This document shows positions 1 through 4,720 of a DNA stretch of 10,495 nt, one piece after another (position 1 is the stretch's first letter; every line of letters begins with the position of its first letter). The stretch is from Oscillospiraceae bacterium (lineage in GTDB: Bacteria; Bacillota; Clostridia; UMGS1883): contig SVJI01000036.1 in NCBI GenBank assembly GCA_015069065.1, forward strand, positions 1-10,495. The letters run 5' to 3'. The notes under the pieces were generated by a model, which searched no databases, was not told the origin of the DNA, and saw only the letters and a list, made by a program, of their open reading frames with translations. The position numbers were made by a program, and so were the translations under genes.

Positions 1-1
1 C

Positions 2-103
2 AAATACAATAAGTTTCCTATGCGACCGCTTCATTGGAAAGCTCCTGCCGACTATTTAAAAGCTTTTCTTGATAACGGTGAAATTTTTAAACCAATTTTG
101 TAA
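2..103 (+). CDS. 3' end of an IS transposase, integrase-core type (partial)
   Basis: The frame opening at base 2 reads 33 residues to a TAA at 101-103. It contains YNKFPMRPLHWKAPADYLKA, which resembles the C-terminal tail of integrase-core (rve, DDE) transposases, where a YN..P...L.WK(S/T/A)P.(E/D)(Y/V)L pattern follows the last catalytic Glu. The catalytic residues lie outside the window, so family and integrity cannot be judged. A 23-bp direct repeat follows the stop codon and probably belongs to the right end of the insertion sequence. Other readings are a chance open frame or a different integrase-fold protein; the match to the family tail makes these less likely. Confidence 0.6.
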   Translation, partial: KYNKFPMRPLHWKAPADYLKAFLDNGEIFKPIL

Positions 104-127
104 CACATCATTGACAAACCTACATTT

Positions 128-176
128 AAAGAAATTTGTGTAATTTGAAATGTAAAGAAATTTGTGTAATTTGAAA
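128..176. repeat. 23-bp direct repeat, two copies at 26-bp spacing, probable IS terminus
   Basis: Bases 128-150 and 154-176 are identical 23-mers beginning AAAGAAATTTGTGTAATTTG and separated by TGT. They lie 24 bp after the stop codon of the partial transposase, where the terminal repeat of an insertion sequence is expected. The duplication may be two transposase-binding sites or a tandem duplication of the IS end. The exact IS boundary, about 150-180, cannot be fixed without the left end. Confidence 0.55.
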
Positions 177-264
177 CACCTTGTAAATTAGTTGATGGAG
201 CAGAAATATCAAATCGGGATTTTTGAAAAATTTTTTTATAAAATGCATTTACCATCGGATAATC

Positions 265-777
265 TTATATCAACTGCATCAATATTTTATTTTTTGAATC
301 AATGTACCTTGATTCAAAAAATTTGTAGGGAATTATATTTGAATTTCTCTTTGGTATCAGAACTTCCATTTTTATGATGAATTTACTCGCAGGCAGGTAG
401 TAAATGATAAATTCGTTTCTTTTTATCAACCTATCTACCTGTGTTACATTGAATTTTATACTGTCGGGAGTTACGGCAGTAATAGTTATTGTATCTTTAA
501 AATTACCGTCAATGCCCCAATAGGTATTGTTAACAGTAAAGTAGTCAAGGCTTTTAGTTATATTCGTCTGCGATAGTGTGATATGCCCTGTTACCGTGTA
601 ACCACCTTTTATATATGCGGTAAGGTCAATAGTAAACATGCAGACATATGCAGTAACTACTAACATGCTTAAAGCTCGGACAGTATATTTCAAAAATCGG
701 TGCTTTATAAAACGGCAGCAAATCAAGATACTTATTGCTGTACAGGCTATGGCTATATATAGAAACAGTACAAACAT
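265..777 (-). CDS. Small two-pass membrane protein, unknown function
   Basis: The 170-residue product has two hydrophobic helices, about residues 2-21 and 33-51, joined by a basic loop (RFIKHRFLKYTVR). The positive-inside rule puts this loop in the cytoplasm, and the remaining ~119 residues would be outside the cell. That part has polar, beta-rich composition with no motif I recognise. The ATG at 777 is preceded on the minus strand by an AGGGGGA ribosome site about 7 bases away. Upstream on the same strand lie a promoter, a structured RNA and a terminator, so the gene may have a regulated leader. Its 3' part contains a perfect 13-bp inverted repeat (290-321). It is probably a host or accessory gene rather than a phage structural gene. 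The frame is supported by its length, ribosome site and membrane topology. Confidence 0.65.
   Translation of the reverse strand: MFVLFLYIAIACTAISILICCRFIKHRFLKYTVRALSMLVVTAYVCMFTIDLTAYIKGGYTVTGHITLSQTNITKSLDYFTVNNTYWGIDGNFKDTITITAVTPDSIKFNVTQVDRLIKRNEFIIYYLPASKFIIKMEVLIPKRNSNIIPYKFFESRYIDSKNKILMQLI
290..321. repeat. Perfect 13-bp inverted repeat inside the 3' end of the membrane-protein gene
   Basis: TTTTTTGAATCAA at 290-302 and its exact reverse complement at 309-321 flank a 6-base loop. The repeat codes for part of the C-terminal region of the membrane protein on the minus strand. Because the arms themselves carry the T and A runs, it could act as a weak bidirectional terminator or simply as an mRNA hairpin. 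No function can be assigned from the sequence. Confidence 0.5.
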
Positions 778-830
778 CGCAAATCCCCCTGTTTATATAA
801 ATTAAAGAGTAAGGAGGATGCAATTGTTTG

Positions 831-864
831 AAAATAAAAAATGCGCCTGCCGAGGCAGACGCAT
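831..864 (-). terminator. Intrinsic terminator downstream of the structured RNA
   Basis: Bases 841-851 and 854-864 form a GC-rich hairpin (ATGCG-C-CTGC with GCAG-A-CGCAT). The single mismatch becomes a U-G pair in minus-strand RNA. On the minus strand the stem is followed by TTTTT-A-TTTT (840-831), the classic Rho-independent layout. It sits between the structured RNA and the start codon at 777, so it either ends an independent small RNA or acts as an attenuator in the leader of the membrane-protein gene. Confidence 0.75.
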
Positions 865-947
865 AAAAAACGCAAATCCCGGTAGTCGCCAAACTAACTT
901 AATAGGAATGGGATATATACCACTGCCTAATGGAATTTGCGTTTTTT
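865..947. repeat. Second inverted repeat (865-879 / 932-947), overlapping the structured RNA
   Basis: AAAAAACGCAAAT at 865-877 is the reverse complement of the end of 932-947 (GGAATTTGCGTTTTTT), with one imperfect position in the adjoining bases. In minus-strand RNA this pairing would use the 3' half of the apical hairpin, so it cannot coexist with the rod fold described for 888-1044. The downstream arm ends in TTTTTT, so the alternative fold would look like a long terminator stem. A further copy of CGCAAATCCC (778-787) overlaps the ribosome site of the gene at 777. Confidence 0.55.
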
Positions 948-1044
948 AACGAAATTCATAAAGGCAGGGTACCCCAAATCAAAGCATATTATCTATACAA
1001 AGACAAAAATACCCCTAATTCCCCTTTTATTAAGTTAGTTTGGC
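888..1044 (-). ncRNA. Candidate structured RNA with 16-bp closing stem (6S-like rod or cis-leader)
   Basis: On the minus strand GCCAAACTAACTTAAT (1044-1029) pairs perfectly with 903-888. Inside it, further segments pair in nested order: AGG.AAT with ATTCCT, GGGGTAT with ATATCCC, then GUACC-CUGCCU with AGGCAG-U-GGUAU, then AUGAAUUUCG with CGCAAAUUC-C-AU. The result is a long rod with a large, mostly 5'-sided internal bubble and an apical hairpin. A promoter at 1051-1079 predicts initiation at about 1044, the first base of the closing stem. Transcripts would end at the T-run 870-865 (about 180 nt) or at the terminator 864-831 (about 210 nt). The architecture resembles 6S RNA in shape and length, but I recognise no conserved 6S sequence. 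The alternative is a riboswitch-like leader for the gene starting at 777. Confidence 0.5.
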
Positions 1045-1050
1045 ATAATT

Positions 1051-1079
1051 AGAATATCACATTTTTTATGTTTTATCAA
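1051..1079 (-). promoter_or_regulatory. Promoter for the structured RNA (minus strand)
   Basis: Minus-strand TTGATA (1079-1074) is followed by a 17-base spacer and TATTCT (1056-1051). A TGA precedes the -10 box, giving an extended -10 (TGn) element. Initiation about 7 bases downstream falls at 1044, exactly where the 16-bp closing stem begins. That coincidence strengthens both the promoter call and the RNA call. Confidence 0.6.
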
Positions 1080-1137
1080 TATATTTTTTTACTTTCGCAT
1101 AACAATTTAAAATCCATTTGGAAAGTACATTTTTTAG

Positions 1138-1200
1138 TGCATGAACAGGAAAAGAGCAGACACATCAATTTGACGTGTCTGCTCTTTTCCTGTTCATGCA
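1138..1200. repeat. 63-bp near-perfect palindrome (26-bp perfect arms) after the repressor stop codon
   Basis: Bases 1138-1163 and 1175-1200 are perfect 26-bp inverted arms. Inside them TCAA (1165-1168) and TTGA (1170-1173) also match, so only one pair (1164/1174) breaks symmetry around base 1169. On the plus strand the hairpin is followed by TTTTT (1201-1205), so it fits a plus-strand terminator. On the minus strand it begins 3 bases after the repressor stop but has no T-run after it. It may still end or protect the repressor mRNA and insulate it from the RNA module. Its length and perfection exceed an ordinary terminator. Confidence 0.75.
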
Positions 1201-1203
1201 TTT

Positions 1204-1806
1204 TTACAGTACCGTATGGCACGCAACTGCTTTCCCAAGTATGAGTATATTTTTACATTGTCTTTTAGTATAAATCATAGGTTTATATTTGGGGTTTTCT
1301 GAAATCAGTGTCACAGTATCGTCTGTGAGATACACTCTCTTTAAAGTTGCTTCATCATCAACAAGTACGGCGGCAATTTCTCCGTCATCGACACAATCCT
1401 GTTTTCGTATAAAAACTATATCTCCGTCTTTTATGCCTGCTCCGACCATAGAATCCCCCTTTACACGCAGACAGAAATCTGCGCGCGTATCATCAATTGG
1501 GGAGAAAAACTCACATTCCTCCGATGCCAGGATAGGCTGACCTGCGGCAATTTTTCCAAGAAGCGGAAGTCTACCTGCACCTGCCTTTGTATCGGCACAA
1601 TCATTTTCGTCCCAACCCATGAGGTAGGCGGGAGTGCATTTAAATATTTTTGCAAGCTCAAGCACAGTTTTTTGCTTGAGATTTTTTATTTCTCCGCTTT
1701 CGTAGCGTTGTACAGTAGCCTCTTTAACATTAAGTGCGTTTGCTACATCTAAAAGGGTCATCCCCAGAGCGGTGCGCCGCTCCTTGATTCTGGAATTGAG
1801 TTTCAT
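1204..1806 (-). CDS. CI/LexA-like phage repressor (HTH-XRE plus S24 peptidase)
   Basis: The 200-residue product has the two-domain plan of self-cleaving repressors. Residues about 5-60 form an XRE-type helix-turn-helix (IKERRTALGMTLLDVANALN, then ATVQRYESGE). Residues about 80-195 form a LexA/S24 peptidase domain. The likely cleavage bond is Ala88-Gly89 (KIAAGQP), the nucleophile Ser119 (VKGDSMVG) and the general base Lys156 (ATLKRVY). All key residues are present, so RecA-stimulated self-cleavage and induction by DNA damage are expected. The ATG at 1806 follows an AAAGGAGAAAGGA ribosome site. It is divergent from the structural operon and should bind the CTTACGTAAG-type sites in 1862-1956, holding the operon off and controlling its own promoter. 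Length is normal for the family. Confidence 0.93.
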   Translation of the reverse strand: MKLNSRIKERRTALGMTLLDVANALNVKEATVQRYESGEIKNLKQKTVLELAKIFKCTPAYLMGWDENDCADTKAGAGRLPLLGKIAAGQPILASEECEFFSPIDDTRADFCLRVKGDSMVGAGIKDGDIVFIRKQDCVDDGEIAAVLVDDEATLKRVYLTDDTVTLISENPKYKPMIYTKRQCKNILILGKAVACHTVL

Positions 1807-1848
1807 AAAAAAACGTCCTTTCTCCTTTATTGCGACCTTTCTGATTTG

Positions 1849-1877
1849 ATTATATCATTAACTTACTTGTTATGCAA
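1849..1877 (-). promoter_or_regulatory. Repressor promoter (minus strand) with overlapping operator-like site
   Basis: Minus-strand TTGCAT (1877-1872), a 17-base spacer and a perfect TATAAT (1854-1849) lie 43 bases upstream of the repressor start codon. A CTTAC half-site (1862-1866) and the inverted pair CTTG/CAAG (1866-1869 / 1875-1878) fall in the spacer and -35 region. The repressor is therefore likely to regulate its own transcription. Confidence 0.65.
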
Positions 1878-1894
1878 GAAAAATTTTTAAAAAA

Positions 1895-1956
1895 CTTACG
1901 TAAAAGTATTGACTTTCGTCAAATGCCGTTTTATACTGACTTACGTAAGACGTAAG
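1895..1956. promoter_or_regulatory. Operator sites for the repressor, flanking the structural-operon promoter
   Basis: CTTACGTAA at 1895-1903 and the perfect palindrome CTTACGTAAG at 1940-1949 have centres 45 bp apart. They bracket the plus promoter, one just before the -35 box and one just after the -10 box. A further ACGTAAG (1950-1956) repeats directly after the second site, and single CTTAC motifs occur at 1862 and 1979. Repeated palindromes over divergent promoters next to a CI-type gene are the standard layout of a lysogeny switch. Binding itself is inferred. Confidence 0.75.
1909..1937 (+). promoter_or_regulatory. Main promoter of the packaging/head operon
   Basis: TTGACT (1909-1914), a 17-base spacer and TATACT (1932-1937) form a near-consensus vegetative promoter. 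Initiation is expected at about 1944, inside the palindromic operator 1940-1949, so bound repressor would block it directly. It lies 60 bases upstream of the first operon gene. The -35 box is part of a small inverted repeat (TTGAC 1909-1913, GTCAA 1918-1922). Confidence 0.75.
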
Positions 1957-2003
1957 AAATGTAAAAATCAACCAATTACTTACACGAAAGGAAAGATGGC
2001 GCA

Positions 2004-2249
2004 ATGGAGGAATCAGTTAAGTTTTGTGTAGTCTGCGGCAGGAGAATTCCCGCTTTATCAATGCGCAGACGAACCTGCAGCGATTTTTGCAGGGGAAGAA
2101 AGAAAAGCGGATATGCACCGTATATAAATTACGATAAGCCTCCCTTTGAGGATTTGACAAATCTCCAGAAGAAAGCTCATGAAGCAGGGATGAGCTACGG
2201 TAAGTATATGTCGGCAGTTTATAACGGTAAGTTAAGGGAAAGGGGATGA
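2004..2249 (+). CDS. Small Cys-rich, zinc-finger-like protein
   Basis: The 81-residue product has a CX2C pair (Cys8, Cys11) and a CX3C pair (Cys25, Cys29) 13 residues later, set in very basic sequence (RRIPALSMRRRTC, then RGRKKSG). This is typical of a small zinc-binding nucleic-acid-associated fold. The C-terminal half (about 45-81) is helical and ends in KLRERG. It is the first gene of the operon, directly under the repressor-controlled promoter, which suggests an early or regulatory role; none can be proved. The AAAGGA site (1987-1992) is 11 bases from this ATG and only 3 bases from another ATG at 1996, which opens a different 11-codon frame. Confidence 0.7.
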   Translation: MEESVKFCVVCGRRIPALSMRRRTCSDFCRGRKKSGYAPYINYDKPPFEDLTNLQKKAHEAGMSYGKYMSAVYNGKLRERG

Positions 2250-2255
2250 TTCTAA

Positions 2256-2456
2256 ATGCCAATGATTATACAGTGCCCTTTTTATAAAAGAGAAAGTTGT
2301 CTAAAGCTGTACTGTGAGAGTGCATCACTAAAATTTCCGGATTCTCTGTCTCGTAACGAATATGTCAGAGATTACTGTGCCAACAGCATAAACTGGAAAA
2401 AGTGCAGCATTGCTCACTCTCTGGAAAACTACTACTACAGAAAGGAGGAAAACTGA
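2256..2456 (+). CDS. Small Cys-rich phage protein, unknown function
   Basis: This 66-residue protein carries five cysteines (7, 15, 20, 41, 50) in a pattern beginning CPFYKRESCLKLYCE and continuing EYVRDYCANSINWKKC. Short proteins with this C-x7-C-x4-C layout occur just before terminase genes in Clostridial prophages, and metal binding is likely. An AAGGGG site precedes the ATG after the end of the previous gene. The stop overlaps the start of the next gene (TGATG at 2454-2458), a sign of translational coupling. No function is assigned. Confidence 0.7.
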   Translation: MPMIIQCPFYKRESCLKLYCESASLKFPDSLSRNEYVRDYCANSINWKKCSIAHSLENYYYRKEEN

Positions 2457-2737
2457 TGCAGGGGTTAAAAGAACTTGAAAAGCGCGATAAGCGTATAGAA
2501 AATGACAGGCGAAAAATCTGCGAGCTTACACAGGAGATTGAAGCACTCAGGCAACTGCTTGACTGTGCTGCGGCAAATATATCGCTGCTTGTTAAAGAAC
2601 ATGGGGGCAGCCGTAAGATATCCCGCAGTGATGTCAGCAAAGCTTTGGGAAAATATCGTCTGCAGGCACGGACAGATGATGAAGGCAATTACCTGCTGGA
2701 GCTTATAGAAAACACTGCAGAAAAAGAAGTTACGTAA
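2456..2737 (+). CDS. Coiled-coil protein upstream of terminase, unknown function
   Basis: I chose the ATG at 2456 (93 residues) rather than the in-frame extension to 2402. It overlaps the previous stop and has a strong AAAGGAGG site (2441-2448) at 7 bases. Residues about 4-45 are a heptad-like charged coiled coil (LKELEKRDKRIENDRRKICE). Residues about 52-86 form a compact polar tail (SRKISRSDVSKALGKY). The stop overlaps the terminase start (TAATG, 2735-2739). The position directly before the large terminase is where a small terminase subunit often sits, but no HTH is evident here and the gene after terminase is a better candidate. A packaging accessory role is possible. Confidence 0.75.
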   Translation: MQGLKELEKRDKRIENDRRKICELTQEIEALRQLLDCAAANISLLVKEHGGSRKISRSDVSKALGKYRLQARTDDEGNYLLELIENTAEKEVT

Positions 2738-4164
2738 TGAATATTATATGGTCACCTCAGGAAAGGCAGCGTATTTTCATGCAGCGAAAGGAAACAGAGG
2801 CTCTCTACGGTGGGGCAGCAGGCGGAGGAAAAAGTGACTGTGCCATTGCCGAAGCACTCAGACAGGTACATATTCCGCACTACAGGGGATTGATTCTTAG
2901 AAAAACATATCCTCAGCTTTCTGAAATGGTGGACAGAAGCAGAGAAATTTATTCCCCGTCATTTCCGGAGGCGAGGTATAACGAGCAGAAGCATTGCTGG
3001 ACATTTCCGTCGGGTGCAAAAATATACTTTGGTGCCATGCAGCATACGAAGGACAGGACAAACTATCAGGGAAAAAGGTACGATTTTATAGACTTTGACG
3101 AGCTTACTCATTTCACGTGGGACGAATACAGCTATCTTTTCAGCCGGAATCGTCCCAACGGACAGGGAACTCGGTGTTATATCCGCGCTCAGGCAAATCC
3201 GGGAGGAATAGGTCACGGCTGGGTAAAGGAGCGGTTTATAACTCCCGCTCCGCCAATGACGCCCATATATGATGACGTTAAGATTGTTTTTCCTGACGGA
3301 AGCAGCCAAACACGCCGCAGAAGCAGGGTGTTTGTGCCGTCAAGTGTATTTGATAATAAGATTCTCATGCAAAATGACCCTGATTATATAACACGTCTGG
3401 CGGCACTACCTGAAAACGAAAAGCGGGCGCTTCTTTATGGAGATTGGGACAGCTTTTCGGGGCAGGTGTTTACGGAATGGCGCAATAACCCTGACGGATA
3501 TATTACGCGGAAAAACACGCATGTTATCGAGCCGTTTACAATACCAAATTCGTGGAAAATATATCGTGGCTTTGACTTTGGATATTCACGTCCTTTTTCT
3601 GTGGGGTGGTATGCTCTTGACCATGATAACAGGCTTTACCGGATCAGAGAACTCTACGGCTGTACAGGAACACCCAATGAGGGGGTAAGGTGGGAGCCTG
3701 CGGAAATAGCATGCAGAATAAAGGAAATAGAGAGGGAGGACATCAATCTTAAAGGACGCTACATAAACGGAATTGCCGACCCCTCAATTTTTGATGAGAG
3801 CCGCGGCGAAAGTGTCGCCGCAATGATGGAACGGAGCGGAGTCTATTTTGAAAAAGCGGATAACACGCGTATTGCAGGTAAAATGCAGCTTCATAACCGT
3901 CTTGCGTTTGATGACAAGGGAATACCCATGCTCTATATCTTTTCTACGTGCAAGCATTTCATAAGGACTGTACCTGCACTTGTCTACAGCGAGATAGATG
4001 TGGAGGACATTGATACTGCAACCGAGGACCACATATATGACGAGGTACGCTACATTGCGATGGAGAATCCCATAAACCCACCGCCTAAAGCACCGCTGCT
4101 GCAGATATATGACCCGCTGGAGACGGCAGATTATGAGCAATATAACTTTTACAGATTTGGGTGA
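2737..4164 (+). CDS. terL: Terminase large subunit (ATPase-nuclease)
   Basis: This 475-residue motor protein pumps phage DNA into the prohead and cuts it. The ATPase domain (about 1-240) shows Walker A GGAAGGGKS (25-33), Walker B FIDFDE with Asp121 and Glu122, and a coupling motif QANPGG (152-157). The C-terminal RNase H-like nuclease shows three acidic positions: Asp280 (YRGFDFGYS), Asp348 (GIADPS) and Asp435 (HIYDEVRY). All key residues are intact and length is normal for the family. It starts at an ATG overlapping the previous stop. The portal and head genes follow directly, consistent with a tailed-phage packaging module. Motifs and length agree with an active protein, so a pseudogene is unlikely. 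Confidence 0.96.
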   Translation: MNIIWSPQERQRIFMQRKETEALYGGAAGGGKSDCAIAEALRQVHIPHYRGLILRKTYPQLSEMVDRSREIYSPSFPEARYNEQKHCWTFPSGAKIYFGAMQHTKDRTNYQGKRYDFIDFDELTHFTWDEYSYLFSRNRPNGQGTRCYIRAQANPGGIGHGWVKERFITPAPPMTPIYDDVKIVFPDGSSQTRRRSRVFVPSSVFDNKILMQNDPDYITRLAALPENEKRALLYGDWDSFSGQVFTEWRNNPDGYITRKNTHVIEPFTIPNSWKIYRGFDFGYSRPFSVGWYALDHDNRLYRIRELYGCTGTPNEGVRWEPAEIACRIKEIEREDINLKGRYINGIADPSIFDESRGESVAAMMERSGVYFEKADNTRIAGKMQLHNRLAFDDKGIPMLYIFSTCKHFIRTVPALVYSEIDVEDIDTATEDHIYDEVRYIAMENPINPPPKAPLLQIYDPLETADYEQYNFYRFG

Positions 4165-4168
4165 TTAA

Positions 4169-4720
4169 ATGAAGAGTAAATATGACTGGAGCGCGCTGAA
4201 AACAGAATATGTAACAGGCGATATTACCGCTGCCGGTCTTGCAAAAAAATATAACATTAACCCGACTACACTATACAGACACTATCAGATTGAACGCTGG
4301 AATGATGCAAAAAAGGAGTATCTTGAAAGCGTTATGGAAAAGTGTGCCGATAATGCTGCCTACATTGCGGCAATAAAATTGGCAAAGGAGATTGAAATTG
4401 CAGACAAGCTTTCGGATGTGCTTGATGAAGCCGTAAGTGATAAAAAGCAGTTTTACAGATATATTGTCAAGGAAAAAGGTGACGGAGGGAGCAGTGAGGA
4501 AGAACGTGTTTTTGGGAAAATGGATATGCAGTCCTTGAATAACGCCATAAAAGCTCTTTCCTCACTGGAGGAAATAAAAAGAGCAATGTATGGAATTCTT
4601 TCCCCTGCGGAGGAGAGAAAGCTGCAGCTTTCAGAAGGCAGCTCCGGTACTAAAAGTACAGATGATACCGGCGAAACGGGTGTGGTAATATTGCCTGAAA
4701 TAAAGGAGGATGAAGAGTGA
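4169..4720 (+). CDS. HTH protein, probable terminase small subunit
   Basis: The 183-residue product starts with a helix-turn-helix (about residues 14-45, YVTGDITAAGLAKKYNINPT then TLYRHYQIERW) like those that small terminase subunits use to recognise viral DNA. A helical middle (about 50-150) could mediate oligomerisation, and an acidic C-terminal tail ends PEIKEDEE, the kind of tail that contacts the large subunit or portal. It lies 4 bases after terL and overlaps the portal start (GTGA). Small subunits usually precede the large one, so the order is reversed here. An alternative is a DNA-binding regulator of late genes, but its place between terL and portal favours packaging. Confidence 0.72.
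   Translation: MKSKYDWSALKTEYVTGDITAAGLAKKYNINPTTLYRHYQIERWNDAKKEYLESVMEKCADNAAYIAAIKLAKEIEIADKLSDVLDEAVSDKKQFYRYIVKEKGDGGSSEEERVFGKMDMQSLNNAIKALSSLEEIKRAMYGILSPAEERKLQLSEGSSGTKSTDDTGETGVVILPEIKEDEE

Noticed and set aside
192..377. Plus-strand open frame of 61 codons opposite the membrane-protein gene
   Set aside because: Low-complexity composition, no clear ribosome site, and it overlaps the better supported minus-strand gene and the IS end.
626..892. Minus-strand open frame of 88 codons overlapping the membrane-protein gene and its leader
   Set aside because: It runs through the terminator hairpin and the start of the better supported frame, with no ribosome site of its own.
888..1044. 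16-bp terminal inverted repeats as a miniature transposable element (MITE)
   Set aside because: No flanking target duplication is visible, and a promoter placed exactly at one arm plus nested internal helices fits an RNA better. A genome search for other copies would decide.
838..1044. Retron-like msr/msd RNA with inverted repeat ends
   Set aside because: No reverse transcriptase frame lies next to it; the neighbouring minus-strand protein is a short membrane protein without RT motifs.
778..1203. tRNA gene or phage attachment site in the long gap
   Set aside because: No acceptor stem/T-loop arrangement was found, and no duplicated core is visible; the far end of the element lies outside the window, so an att core could not be recognised anyway.
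2365..2688. Minus-strand open frame opposite the coiled-coil gene
   Set aside because: Ser/Phe-rich shadow of a Glu/Lys-rich gene on the plus strand; the same applies to the frame at 6349-6702 opposite the scaffold.
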